A stretch of DNA of 64,000 nt from Adenophora triphylla var. japonica (taxonomy: Eukaryota > Streptophyta > Magnoliopsida > Asterales > Campanulaceae): contig JAFEMH010002516.1 of the NCBI GenBank assembly GCA_022495995.1, forward strand, positions 271,143-335,142, given 5' to 3'. Position 1 is the first letter of the stretch. Every line of letters begins with the position of its first letter. The notes under the pieces are model-generated. The model had not been told where the DNA came from. It worked only from the letters and a program-made list of their open reading frames with translations, and did no database searches. The translations under genes were made by a program, and so were the position numbers. Below, piece after piece: positions 12,239 to 23,003 of this stretch.

Positions 12239-12243
12239 AGTAC
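12239..12243. repeat. target-site duplication of E, right
   Basis: AGTAC follows the terminal CA of the right LTR and matches 3514-3518. Confidence 0.9.
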
Positions 12244-12549
12244 CCATAAATTTAATGTGCATCTCTATGCATATAATCATCATATGATTATCCATTAACA
12301 TTTATACTAATTATTCACTTAATAATTAGGGATGGAGATTATTATAAATAAATATGCAAAACATATAATAATCAAATAATATAATTTTCATATAATAATA
12401 AATAATGTCAACACATAAGTCTATCAACTATAGGCCTAGGGCATAACACTAACAGTCTCCCACTTGCACTAGGCCCAATCTCCCATGTATCGAATACCCA
12501 TGTCAACACATAAGTCTATCAACTATAGGCCTATGGCATAACACTAACA
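12244..12549 (-). mobile_element. copia-type LTR, right part, with duplicated end
   Basis: The minus strand reads GTGCAAGTGGGAGACTGTTAG at the junction, the usual copia polypurine tract and LTR start (TGTTATGCC...). A ~48-bp segment with the LTR start occurs twice, at 12405-12452 and 12501-12549, separated by the tract. The LTR end plus tract is therefore tandemly duplicated with a ~96-bp shift. No copia coding region is left beside it. Confidence 0.6.
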
Positions 12550-12750
12550 TATGGTTTGTAAAAACAGGTTGTGTTTGCTAAAGCAGGTTTATATATCGCC
12601 TCCGGGTAAAGAGGTTATTTTGAAATTGTTTTTAAAACGGGTTGTTTAATTTTCAAGTTAAGTAAAGAAGAGTTTTTTTTGAAATGGTATTTTGGGACCC
12701 TCCATCCTGGGACACGAGTTTTAGGTTTCGGGAGTTGGGAGGAGCCCACA
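12550..12750 (+). repeat. truncated 5' LTR of D
   Basis: Only the last ~200 bp remain, ending ...GGAGCCCACA directly before the primer site. Words such as TCCTGGGACACGAG align with the same LTR end in E and B. The upstream part was lost at the copia junction. Confidence 0.7.
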
Positions 12751-12752
12751 GT

Positions 12753-12769
12753 TGGTATCAGAGCCTTGG
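12753..12769 (+). promoter_or_regulatory. primer-binding site of D
   Basis: TGGTATCAGAGCCTTGG lies two bases after the LTR end. It fits the tRNA-Met type site of plant gypsy and copia elements. Confidence 0.85.
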
Positions 12770-12850
12770 CTAGAAGTCAAGGGTAGATGTCAGGTCTAAG
12801 GGGGAGTGTGTGATATCTGATGCCGAGTGTTTAATGCAGGGATTATTGAA

Positions 12851-13900
12851 ATGGCTGGGACTATTGATGACCAGCAGAGAGATCAGGGAAACATTGGTGA
12901 TATGGGTGCTGGGGGAAACCCGAATGCTGAGATGATGGCTATGTTTCGAGTATTCCTTCAGAATATGGCAGCTCAGGGTCGAGCACAGCAGCAACCTGAG
13001 GCAAGGCCAACACAGGGGTTAGAAAAGTTTATCAAATTATCTCCAACAAGTTTCAACGGGGATCCAGATCCATTGATAGAAGAGAGGTGGCTAGAAGCTA
13101 TGAATAAGATCTTTGTTGCAATGGAGAGCACAGATGAAGAAAAAGTCAGATGTGCAGTGTTCAAATTAGAGGGTCCTGCTGAGCATTGGTGGCAAATTCT
13201 TAAGGAAAGTTGGGAGCGGGATCATACGCCCCAAACTTGGGATAACTTCACAGGGAAATTCAAGGAGCAGTTCATCCCAGTGATCACTAAAGACAAGAAA
13301 GAGGTAGAGTACTTGAAACTTGAGCAGGGGGTAATGTCAGTGGCCCAATATTCTGCGAAATTTACAGAGCTGGCGAGGTATTGTCCACATCTTGTATCAG
13401 ATGAAAGTAGGAAGGTTTACAGGTTTGTCAAGGGACTTAGGTTGGAGTTCAGAAAGCAATTGTTGACTCTTGATTTTCCTAACTACCAGGCGGCAGTTAA
13501 TATGGCATATAGAATTGAAAATGACATTGAGGAACATCGGGGTAAATCTGAGGGTAGTGGAAGCAAGGCTAAGTTTTCAGGCCAGATTTCAGGTCAGGGC
13601 AAGAGTCAGCCTAAATCCTCAACTTTTGGAGTGGCTAAGGGAGGAATCTTCAGAGTTTCTACTCGTCCTGTATCAAGCAAATTTGGTAACGTTTGTAATT
13701 GGTGTAAGAAAGTGTGACACTCGGAAGTCAGCTGTTGGAGTAAGCAGGGATAGTGTATGATTTGTGGAGAGATGGGGCACTTCAGAAAAGATTGTCCTAA
13801 GTTCAAAAAGGGTCAAGCTGCGGGTGGTAGACAGCAAGGTGACCAACCTAAAGGTGGGGCAAAGAGAGATGTTAAGGGAAAACCCAAAGAGAGAGTCCAA
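12851..13900 (+). pseudogene. gag of D (Del/Tekay-like), two stops
   Basis: Gag forms the particle that packages the element RNA. From ATG 12851 the frame gives MAGTIDDQQ, then a central retrotransposon gag domain (LEGPAEHWW, WERDHTPQTWDNF, YRFVKGLR at about residues 110-200). Two CCHC zinc knuckles follow, C-N-W-C...H...C near 13690 and C-M-I-C...H...C near 13757. One in-frame stop falls inside the first knuckle (TGA at 13716, where relatives have glycine) and a second lies between the knuckles (TAG near 13751). There is no frameshift up to this point. The start is chosen because MAGT follows the same leader as MSGN in B. Gag and protease appear continuous in one frame, as in related elements. 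Confidence 0.85.
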
Positions 13901-14440
13901 GGCAGAGTGTTTGCTTTGGATCGAGGCACGGTAGATCCCACCGCGGTCATTAGAGGTATTGTCCCTGTCTCAGGGGTCAGGGCTCGTATTCTTATCGACC
14001 CTGGATCGTCTTATTCTTATGTGGCATCTCATTTTGCATTTACATTACATAAGTTACCTATGTTCTTACCTTATGTGCTAGACCTTATGTGCTAGAGGCT
14101 TCAACTCCTGTGGGAGAGCATCTTGAATCCTCTTTGATCTATCATGACTGTGAGGTAATTATATGTGGGCATGTGTTGCCAGTGGATTTGGTAGAGTTAC
14201 CAATCCAAGATTTTGATGTTATTTTTGGCATGGTCTGGTTGAGTTCTTGTCATGCCTTGGTGGACTATCGCAGAAAGAGAGTCACCTTTTCTATGCCTGA
14301 TGTGCCTGTGTTTATATTTTATGCTAATAAGTCTTTATTTGGCATTCATGTTATATCTGCAATAAAGGCTAGAAAGTTGTTGTCAAAAGGGTGTGAGGGT
14401 TACTTTGCATATGTGTTAGACTCTTGTAAGAAGTCTCCTG
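13901..14440 (+). pseudogene. aspartic protease of D
   Basis: The protease cleaves the gag-pol polyprotein. The active-site region reads ILIDPGSSYSYV near 13990, the DPGS form usual in plant chromovirus-type gypsy elements. It is followed by the 'HVLPVDLVELP' and 'FDVIFGMVWLSSCHA' segments that close the fold. A 14-bp segment is exactly duplicated in tandem (14069-14082 and 14083-14096), which throws the frame in mid-domain. B has only one copy of that segment. Confidence 0.85.
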
Positions 14441-15929
14441 AACTATCTTGTGTTCCAGTTGTGAATGAGTTTAGTGATGTGTTCTCAACTGAGTATTCTA
14501 TGCCTCCGGATAGAGAGGTGGAGTTCTGTATTGACTTATTGCCAGGTACTGCACCAATTTCTAAAGCACCTTACAGAATGGCTCCAGCTGAGTTAAAAGA
14601 GTTGAAAATTCAGTTGCACGAGTTGTTAGATAGGGGTTTCATTCATCCCAGTGTTTCACCCTGGGGAGCACCAGTCTTGTTTGTCAGGAAAAAGGATGGT
14701 ACATTGCGGTTGTGAATTAATTACAGATTACTGAATAAAGCTACTATTAAGAATAATATCCTCTTCCTCACATTGATGATTTATTTGATCAGCTCCAAGG
14801 TTCCATTATATATTCCATGTTGGACTTGCGTAGCGGATACCATCAGTTGAAAATCAAGTCAGATGATGTTTCTAAAACAGCTTTCAGAATAAGGTATGGG
14901 CATTATGAATTTCTTGTTATGCTATTTGGGTTGACCAATGCACCGGCAATCTTTATGGATATGATGAGCAGGATCTTCAAGCCGTATCTTGACAGCTTTG
15001 TTGTAGTGTTTATTGATGATATCCTGGTATATTCAAAATCCAGGGAAGATCATGAGAGGCACTTGAGAATTGTTTTATCTGTGCTTCGTGAGAAACAGTT
15101 ATTTGCAAAGTTCAGCAAATGTGAGTTTTGGCTGGAACAGATTTCTTTCTTGGGTCACGTGGTATCCAGTAACAGGATTGCAGTGGATCCTACCAAGATT
15201 GAGGTCGTAGTCAACTGGAAACAACCTTCTACAGTGACAGAGTTTCGCAGTTTCCTTGGTTTAGCGGGGTATTATCGAAGATTTATAGAGGGATTTTTGA
15301 GGATTGCAACTCCGTTGACCAAATTGACTCGAAAGTATGTATCATTTATATGGGATGCTAAGTGTAAAGCTGGCTTTACTGAACTGAAGAAGAGATTGAC
15401 TCCAGCTCCTATTCTTACACTTCCAGAGGGTTGTGAGAACTTTGTTATATTCAGTGATGCTTCTAAAGAAGAATTGGGTTGTGTACTTATGCAAAATGGG
15501 AAGGTAATTGCTTATGCTTCAAGAAAGTTATCACCAGCGGAGCAGAATTATCCTACCCACGATATGGAGTTAGCTGCTATTGTGTTTGAGTTGCATAAGT
15601 GGAAACATTACTTGTATGGAGTAAAATTTGAGATATTTACAGATCATAAGAGCCTAAAATATTTGTTTACTCAGAAGGAATTGAACAACAGACAGAGGCG
15701 TTGGTTGAAACTTCTGAAGGACTATGATTGCGTCATTTCTTATCATCCCGGGAAAGCTAACGTGGTGGCTGATGCTATTAGCCGTAAGGCTCATTTATCG
15801 TCCTTAGTTTCTCGGGAAGTGAGAGGTGATATGTTGTTTGCTAATATCAGAGCTGTTCCTACCCTATATGGAGATCTTATGGAAGCTCAGTTGAATGATG
15901 ATGATTTGAAGAAAATTAGGGAGAAATTG
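14441..15929 (+). pseudogene. reverse transcriptase and RNase H of D
   Basis: RT begins with the VVNEFSDVF and EVEFCIDLLPGTAPISKAPYRM segments, then KELKIQLHELLDRGFIHPS and WGAPVLFVRKKDG. A stop at 14713 (in 'LRL*INYR', cysteine in relatives) and a single-base deletion near 14757 follow. From 14817 the frame is open: [18 protein letters not shown], the catalytic [11 protein letters not shown] near 15010, FLGHVVS and [11 protein letters not shown]. RNase H follows with [33 protein letters not shown] and VADAISRKA. It ends at a TAA at 15930-15932. The order gag-PR-RT-RH-INT and these words are those of Del/Tekay elements. Confidence 0.9.
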
Positions 15930-16446
15930 TAAGGTGGAAAGACTGGGGAGTTTTCATTGAACAAGGATGGAATTCTAACCTTTAAAGGTAGGATTTACAT
16001 ACCTTCTCCCCCAGAGATCAAGAGGCAGGTATTAGAGGATGGTCATAAGTCCCGATTTGCTATTCATCCAGGAAGCACCAAAATGTATCAGGATTTGAAG
16101 AGGGGTTACTGGTCGAATGGCATGAAAAAGGAAATTGCAGAATTTGTATCAAAGTGTTTGACTTGACAATAGATCAAAGCTAAACATCAGAGACCAGCAG
16201 GGTTGCTTCAACCACTGGATATTCCGAAATGGAAGTGGGAGAGCATTTCTATAGATTTTGTGACAGGATTACCTCCTACTCCGAGGAAGATGGATGTTAT
16301 ATGGGTGATTGTGGATAGGTTGACCAAACCAGCTCATTTTCTACCAGTTTCAACCAAGTATTCATTGGAGAGATTGGCCCAGTTGTATATCCGTGAGATT
16401 GTGAGATTGCTTGGGGTACCTGCCAACATTATTTCTGATAGGGATC
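15930..16446 (+). pseudogene. integrase of D, N-terminal half
   Basis: Integrase joins the cDNA to the host chromosome. The frame continues from RNase H after one stop (15930, consistent with CAA to TAA). The zinc-binding region (HKSRFAIHPGSTKMYQDLKRGYW) ends in KCLT followed by two stops near 16164-16175, so the second cysteine of the HHCC motif is lost. The core starts with the first catalytic Asp in ISIDFVTGLPP and reaches the second in IISDRD. There G interrupts, so the catalytic Glu and any chromodomain are missing. Confidence 0.85.
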
Positions 16447-16812
16447 TGAATATGCGCTCGCCAAAATTTTTAATGGAAAAATATTCGATTTGGGAGTCCC
16501 CATGCCATGTTTTAAGGTACACTTTGAAAAACTTTTGAAATGAGAAAATGGGTCCGGGGGTCAGGTTACGTGTTGGGAAGAACCGAGAGTTCACCCAACA
16601 CGCCTCGTCAGGGGAGGAGCCTTTCTAATTAAACATCCAAACATATTCAAAGTGTGTGCAAACAATGATGACAAACAAGTGTAGTAAAATGAATTTTATT
16701 GATTGAAATGAGATTTTACACCTTGTGAGCCATTTGATTAGGGAGGCCACATCCCAATTACAAAGATCAAAATAGATTACAATTGGAAAAGGATCTCTGC
16801 GAACAGACAAGA

Positions 16813-16895
16813 TGTGTCGCGTGACACAGAACATGCATGGCTGGATGTGTCGCGTGACACAGGATCCACCCAGGCACATTGTGTCGCGTGACACA
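16813..16895. repeat. triple TGTGTCGCGTGACACA palindrome
   Basis: Three exact copies of TGTGTCGCGTGACACA (arms TGTGTC/GACACA) lie at 16813-16828, 16846-16861 and 16880-16895. Spacing is 33-34 bp and the spacers are unrelated. Variants occur near the TATA box (GTCGTACGAC, 17555-17564; TTGTCGCGTGACACAA, 17593-17608) and at the U3 side (TGTCGCTCGACA, 19218-19229; GTCGCACGAC, 19254-19263). Confidence 0.9.
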
Positions 16896-17520
16896 GGATG
16901 TCCATCTGCAGAGATCTGATAATTTGAACGCAAAAGAACCAGAAACCAATATAGATTCAATTATACAATCAATTCAGCCTCGGAAATGAACAATTCAGCA
17001 ATAATTCAACTAAGGGGGTGTGGATATGGGAAGATCCACACTCCCTTGGGAATCAAACATCAATTCCAACAAGTTTCAACTCATGAACATGCAATTAGAC
17101 TAAACAACAGGATTAAACAGAGAGATTGCGATTGGATTTCAGTAAGTAAGACAGATGGAGTTGAATTACTGAAATCAGATGAAGATATGATGCTTGAATT
17201 ATAGAAATGACAAAATAAGAGAGAGAGAAGGAGGGAATAGAGTAGTTACCCTTGTAGTGTCCACGAATTCTATGCCAAGTCTGGTATAGAATCCTTCAAT
17301 AAACTGCTTTTGGAATGGATTGAGCTGAGGAGGAGTGATGGATGGAGGATCCAAATGGTGATGGGTGAATTGAAGTGAATTGGAGGGAATTGTGGGAGGA
17401 TTGGATGAATTTGGGTATGAGAGAGAGAGAGGTATGGGCATTTGCCTATGTATGGTATGTAGAGAAATTGGCAGAGTAACAGTAGGCAAAAAAGAGATCC
17501 CAATATGAGAGGGGGAGGGT

Positions 17521-17532
17521 CTTATTTATAGG
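17521..17532 (-). promoter_or_regulatory. TATA box of LTR G
   Basis: The minus strand reads CCTATAAATAAG with palindromes 20-80 bp upstream of it, as in A and H. Confidence 0.5.
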
Positions 17533-17868
17533 CTGCTGATGATGGGCACATTGTGTCGTACGACCTCCTGCAACCATTTTCCATGGCTCAAGTTGTCGCG
17601 TGACACAACATGTCACTAACCGTTTCTGGCGCCAAAATCTGGTTCTGGAATATTCCAGGTTAATACCCAAAAGGTCCAAAACTGGTTTATTCCCTGTAGG
17701 TCCTTTTGCATGAGCAAAGTACTTAAAAGTACATCCTTCGTGAGAAACTTATGAAATATTTCCGAAAGTCTCGGAATGGACCAGGAATTTACCAAAACGC
17801 CCCTAGTGCCATTTTATCATATTAAAATGAACCTAAAAAGGTTCGTGAATTGGATTGGCATACTTTTA

Positions 17869-18049
17869 GAGCCCCTCGGCAATGTCACTTATGAAAGAAG
17901 TGAGGTTGTCGATAAGAAAAGACTCAATCCCAATGAGCAGTTGGGGATATGGCGGATGGATGGACAATTATCGGTGAGATCAGATGGCTGGACCTTTGGA
18001 GAAAGGATTCCTCCATATCCTTAGAGGGAATCAAGTTGGTCGTAGTTCG
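17869..18049. repeat. hairpin cassettes H1 and H2 (copy G)
   Basis: H1 (17869-17914) keeps CACTT/AAGTG. H2 (18007-18049) is damaged: the 5' arm reads CTCCA where other copies have CTACG, while the 3' CGTAG remains. Confidence 0.65.
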
Positions 18050-18109
18050 AAAATGCCAACAAGGAGCAAAAAAAATGGTAGAGATATGTTTTCATACCTT
18101 TGATGTGCT

Positions 18110-18610
18110 TATCTGTAGCTGTCGGAGGGACTGAGGCTACGGCTGATGGTCGTGGAGGGTTATAGCTGCCGGAGGGTCTTAGGCTACAATTGCCGGTGAT
18201 CGTGGCTGCCGAAGGGACTTAGACCACTGTTGTTGATGATGAAAGGTTGTAGCTGTCAAAGGGTCTTAGGCTACTGTTGTCGATGAAAGGTAGCTGCCAA
18301 GGGACTTCGGCTACTGCTTAATGATGAGAGGTGACTGCCGGAGGGACTTAGACCACTGTTGATGATGGAGAGTAGCAGCCAGGGGTCTTAGTCTACTGTT
18401 GATGATGAGGAGTAGCTGCCAGGGGTCTTAGGCTACTGTTGATGATCGAGGCTGCCGGAGGGACCACTGTTTGATGAAGAGGAATGGTAGCTGCCAAGGG
18501 ACTTAGGCTACTGTCAATGATCGTGGCTGCCGGAGGGACTTAGACCACTGTTGGTGATAATCGTGGCTGCCGGAGGGTCTTAGGCCACTTTTGTTGATGA
18601 ATTGCTAGTT
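18110..18610. repeat. irregular tandem array of LTR G
   Basis: About ten diverged copies of 'gctgccggagggacttagaccactgttgatgat' and the variant 'gtcttaggctac', spacing about 45-60 bp. The words match the minus strand near 27960-28070 in H ('cctccggcagct'), so G and H carry related arrays. Confidence 0.75.
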
Positions 18611-19402
18611 TGCCATGCAAGGGACGGCCTTTATTGATGGTCGGCTGACTTTGGAGTCATGAACTTTGTTCGATAGGACATGGACTTTGTTTACTAGATT
18701 ACCAAGGAAAACGAATTTTGCTGACGATTTGGCGGCAGGGCCGATGATCTTGATGAACATTGTTAGGGAGACTGCTAGATTTGAATTCTTTGTCTCGATT
18801 TTGGTTGTGGGGTAGTCCTCGAGATTCGATGATGCTTAGTTGATTATTGTACCTATGGGGGATTATAACACTCCAAGCACTAAATTTGACTATGCTACTC
18901 TTGTTAGCAAAATTTAAACTATGTTAGTTTGTTTGCACGAGTCTATTCGCTCTAGGAAACGGGATGATGATTGAATGAAGGAAATATGATGATTGTATTG
19001 AATGATTGGCTTTGCCGGATTTGTACATGAAGTGATGAAACTGTATCGGATGAGTGTGTATAGTGATACATATGGTGGAGTGAACCCTCTCCCGTGTATT
19101 TGCATGTGAATATGTGCGGATGTGCGTATGGAGGTGTATTGCAACAGCGGCGAGCGGGAGAGTGCCTTGGAAGGTAGACTTGCAGGAGTTTTGATGGTGT
19201 CTGATATTGGCAAGATGTGTCGCTCGACATGTCATGCCTGCTTGGCAAGTTGTGTCGCACGACTGGAGGAGGCTCATAGCAGGCCCTTTTAACTAAGCTC
19301 AGGGTTCATTTGCAGACATTGCCCTTTTTGTAGGAGCACACCAGCAGCCCCAGTTTGACAGACAAACAAATTCTTTGACAAAGATTGGAACTTTCAACCA
19401 TA

Positions 19403-19760
19403 ATGGAGCAATATAACAGAGAGGTAGCTTCCCGGGAGCATCAATTTCGTCGAGACTTTGTTGAAATTTTGCGATTTCACCAAAAGCACCATAGGCCAAT
19501 CATTGATAAGAGGTATAACATACCATGCATTTGGCCTTTGAAAGATTGGACGATTGACTGGGATTTGCTCCGGGCTGCATCCTGCTTTTGGGATTCGAAG
19601 TGACATGTCTTCACTTTGTCATACAATGATCTGACGCCAACTATGGAGGATTTCAGAGCATTGACAGGCCTGAGTGAGGTGACGACTGTTGCATTTCCCC
19701 GGGACGGACGGTCAATCACGGAGCAATTATCATCTTTTCTTAGTTTACCAGCAGATCAGG
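19403..19760 (+). pseudogene. antisense ORF fragment of G (DUF7745/plant-mobile-domain-like)
   Basis: From ATG 19403 the frame gives MEQYNREV, then DWDLLRAASCFWDSK, a TGA at 19601-19603, then HVFTLSYNDLTPTMEDFRALTGLSEV. It aligns with the A gene at 44932 (DWELLRAAARFWDVRRHVYSFSYNEITPTFEDFRAF). A has arginine where this copy has TGA, so CGA to TGA is likely. The pattern 'xxFxxFxYxDLTPTxEDFxAL' resembles proteins of the plant mobile domain/DUF7745 type that Ogre-like elements carry; the family name is from memory. The copy breaks off near 19760, where unrelated sequence in the opposite frame starts. Relative to the LTR promoter it is antisense. Confidence 0.65.
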
Positions 19761-19769
19761 TAGTACCCA

Positions 19770-20067
19770 TGATTCTCGACCTGAGCAGCTGCTATCTTCA
19801 CCAGCCTCTGCGGCATCCTCAAATGCTCCTCCACAAATGTGGCGTACTGAGTAGCGTGATCAAAATAATCCTCCACTGCCAAACCAACCCTATACCTATC
19901 CCTCTCGTCCTCTGGTCAATCCTTAGGCTGTAGCATGAAAGGAGGAGGATCGTGAGGAGTAATGGCGCCCAAAGGAGGGACATGACCATGCTGCCTAGAA
20001 AAATGGCCACCCAAGTAGATAACATCATAGGTCAAGCTTGTCAACCACCTCCTCTGCCAAGTCACAG
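19770..20067 (-). pseudogene. unidentified coding fragment, one stop
   Basis: On the minus strand a frame of about 97 codons with one internal stop reads plausible protein, including IYLGGHFSRQHGHVPPLGAI, HDPPPFML and VEDYFDHATQYATFVEEHLR. Composition and lack of low-complexity sequence suggest a true protein relic. I do not recognise the family. It is squeezed between the broken end of G and the LTR start of B at 20068, so it may be part of yet another Tat-type extra ORF or of a host gene. Confidence 0.4.
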
Positions 20068-22902
20068 TGTCACGACCCTAATCCTAGGCACTATTTTAAG
20101 CACATGTTGATCACGTGTGTGTGGGTGCGTTGTATATCATGCTATGAGTTATATGATATTTATGATCTTTACGTGTTAGTTTAATATTTTAATAATTTAT
20201 TTGGCATTTTGAGTATGTTAATAAATTAACTTTGATTATTTAATGTTTAAATGAATCAAATAGGAATGGTGTAGTAAATTAATAATATTGGAAAAGTTAA
20301 ATAATAACTTTTAAAATGTTGAGGTGCTTAAGTGTCAAAGTTGGATCTTGAGGTTGTTAGTTGTATCAACTAAGGAGTTGGAGGAGCTAAAGTGAAGCTA
20401 CCTTAATGTTTATCCTTGGATTTAATATGAAAGCTTCATTTCATTTCGTCCTCAGCTCATTTCTCTTCTCTAATGCTATGGAAAAGCTTCAACCTAGGTT
20501 AATCTTCCTAAATTCCCCATAAATTCATTTGCTTTCCGTTTCTTGATCCGTCTTCATATTAATGTTCGTGATGCCGAGAGGATCACATCTATCTGGAGAA
20601 AGTTTTTCTTATTTTCGAATTATTTTGGTAAGTTATTATGGTTTTCCTTCATTAATTGCTCATTTAATGTGCAAGGTTGATATTGTTGTTGTATAAATGT
20701 TGTTTGTCATTTTGGGAGCAATTTTCCTTGAGTTGGAAAGATAGTGGAATGAATTGAGCTGAATTTGGTTAGGATGTTGTTATTAAGTTGAAAGGATAGT
20801 AGTATAATTGAAGTTTAAATGTTAATTGTTTAAATGGAAGGTTGCATATGGTTATTGTCCATTTACTTGGGCTAAAATGATTTATGGATGCGTATAGGGT
20901 GCTATTGGCTTAGTATGAAAGGCTTGAGGTATAAAATTTCTACATGTTAGTTTGGACCATTTTATTTTAGAATGGATTGGAATTTGTGTTGGAGGAGTAT
21001 AATGAAGTGAGGATATATTGGTTCGGTTTAGGTTGAAATGGGTGAATTATAATTGTTGTAAGTTATTATGTCTCTTCCTTCAATCTTTGTTCAATTGAAG
21101 TTTTAAGTTGAGATTGTTGTCATATAAATGTTGCATGGCAATTTGGCACCTTTCTCTTGGGTTAAATTAGTTTGGGATGTAGTATAGTGAGGTTTTTGAG
21201 TATGGTGTTGTTGTTGAAATGAAATGATTGAAGTATAATTGTGGAATGGCAATTGGAAACACTTTTCTTGGAGTTAGAAGGAATGGAAATGGTTTGATTT
21301 GAGTGTAATGAAGTAGGGAAGTAGTATTGTTGCTTAGGGATCAGAGGGAATGAGTTATAAACAAATAATGGTTTTGATGTTGCTGGTTTTGCTGAAGTTT
21401 TAAGCTCTGTTCTGAGTTTCTGCTGAAGGGCATGAGTCGTGCCCCTGTGGCACGAGTTGTCCCCTCAGGTTAGAAGAGTCTTGCCATATGGGATGACTGT
21501 ATCAGGCTGGGTGTTAAGGTGGCACGAGTCGTGCCATAGAGCACGAGTCGTGCCCTGCCCTGTTTTCCCTGAACCAGTTTTCAAGCAATTAAAACCTAAT
21601 CTACCTTGTATATCTTTAACTCCTTTTTGACTATACTCAAAGTACAACAATTGAGCTATCCAATGGAGTCTTAACTTGTCAAAATGGATATGACGAAGAT
21701 GTTTAAATATTGTATTGAATATGGTTGAAAGGCATGATGGGAACTTAACCAAAGTTGTTCAAAACTTGGTAATTCAATCTTGAACCTTTATAAAGGGTAC
21801 TCAATGTTGTGTAGTGAAAATGTAGGGCTTGCTTGTGATGCATTGTGCCATACTTGGTTACATATTCATGGTTTGTTTGTTCAATAGTTTTTGAAATGTA
21901 AGTTACACTATTGTGATGGTTTTAACATGAGTACTAATATCATGTTGTTGGATTGATATTATTCAAATAGTGTATGAAATATATGTTGCACTATTGTATT
22001 GGTTAAACATGAGTATGAATAACATGTTATTGCTTTGATATCCCTATGGTGGATTTATTTTCAAGTATCTATTATATGCTTGAATGTGTTTCAATCAGCT
22101 GATGTTTAGGGATATAATGGAATATGATCAATTATGGAAAATGTTCTATAAGGTGATCGGATTACATTATACATGTGACTGTCCCCTTCTGAGGTCACAG
22201 ATTGGGGTGATAGCATCTGTATTGAGTCAAAAGCCTTACAGATAGCTAGTATCTTATATGGTTCTCTGATGAGTCTTATAAGAGGTGAATATGCTTAAGC
22301 AGTTCACAAAAGAAGGGAGTTTTACTCCCACGTTGTACGACTTATTGTTCAGACGGGAAAGGTAAACTAAGGTAATGTAATGTGTTTACCGCTTTACCAA
22401 TGTGTTGTGAGCAACCTTATTATATGTTGCATTTTATATGGCATCTTGTTGCATCATAATAGCTTATTGAGATTTATTCTCACCCCTTCTCCCTTTACTG
22501 TTTTAGATCGCACTGAGACAGGTGGACCAACCCCATGAGGATGGAAAGGAGTTTGGACTTTGTTCTTTTGGGATTGTCAGGGTATGTATATGTTTAGAGC
22601 TGGTTGGTTGGGAGTAGCTTTTGGTACATTACTCTTTTGGATCTTGTACATTGAACAACTTTTGTAAACTGTTACATTCGGGGTTGTTTTGTAACTAAAA
22701 CAAGTGGTTGTTTTCTTTCAAAGTTTGTTTTATATAACTTTACTCCAAGAGGAGATGTTTTGAGTTGGGTTTGTGATTGAAATGAGAAAGTTTGTTTTAT
22801 CTTTCAAAGTCAAACAAAAGTTTTAAAATTTAGGTGGTTTGTTTTAGTAAGGGTATCCTCCCGCTCGGGGTACGAGCTAAGGTTCCAGGTTGGGGTTCCC
22901 AC
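20068..22902 (+). repeat. 5' LTR of B
   Basis: It starts TGTCACGACCCTAATCCTAGG, the same start as the E LTR read on its own strand (TGTGACGACCCCAACCCTAGG), and ends just before the primer site. About 2.8 kb. It holds the palindrome cluster at 21429-21553. The stretch 22150-22400 aligns with the E LTRs and can serve as outgroup for them. No gene inside. Confidence 0.85.
21429..21553. repeat. GGCACGAGTCGTGCC palindrome cluster in B LTR
   Basis: Perfect arms GGCACGA/TCGTGCC at 21521-21535 and GCACGA/TCGTGC at 21541-21553. Two degenerate copies lie upstream (21429-21443, 21449-21462). A scrap of the same LTR at 31262-31446 lacks about 36 bp exactly here. Confidence 0.9.
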
Positions 22903-22905
22903 TTT

Positions 22906-22919
22906 TGGTATCAGAGCTC
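22906..22919 (+). promoter_or_regulatory. primer-binding site of B
   Basis: TGGTATCAGAGCTC, tRNA-Met type, directly after the LTR and before the same leader found in D ('gtcaagggtagatgt'). Confidence 0.85.
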
Positions 22920-23003
22920 GGTTTAGAAGTCAAGGGTAGATGTCTAGACTAAGGGGGAGTGTGTGATAACTGACAACGAGTGTTTGATGCAGGGGTTTAT
23001 ATC

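Larger units (their letters stand above)
16447..19300 (-). mobile_element. G: Tat/Ogre-like LTR inside D integrase
   Basis: The plus strand opens with TGAATATGCGCTCGCC and then the GGAGTC(G/C)CC(A/C)(C/T)GCC block. Both are shared with I (31447), H (reverse, to 31260) and J (59174), so 16447 is a true element end. Inside, in order: a triple palindrome (16813-16895), minus TATA (17521-17532), two more palindromes, cassettes H1/H2 (17869-18049), a tandem array (18110-18610) and palindromes again (19218-19263). No open frame is credible. The LTR start near 19300 is approximate. Confidence 0.75.
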
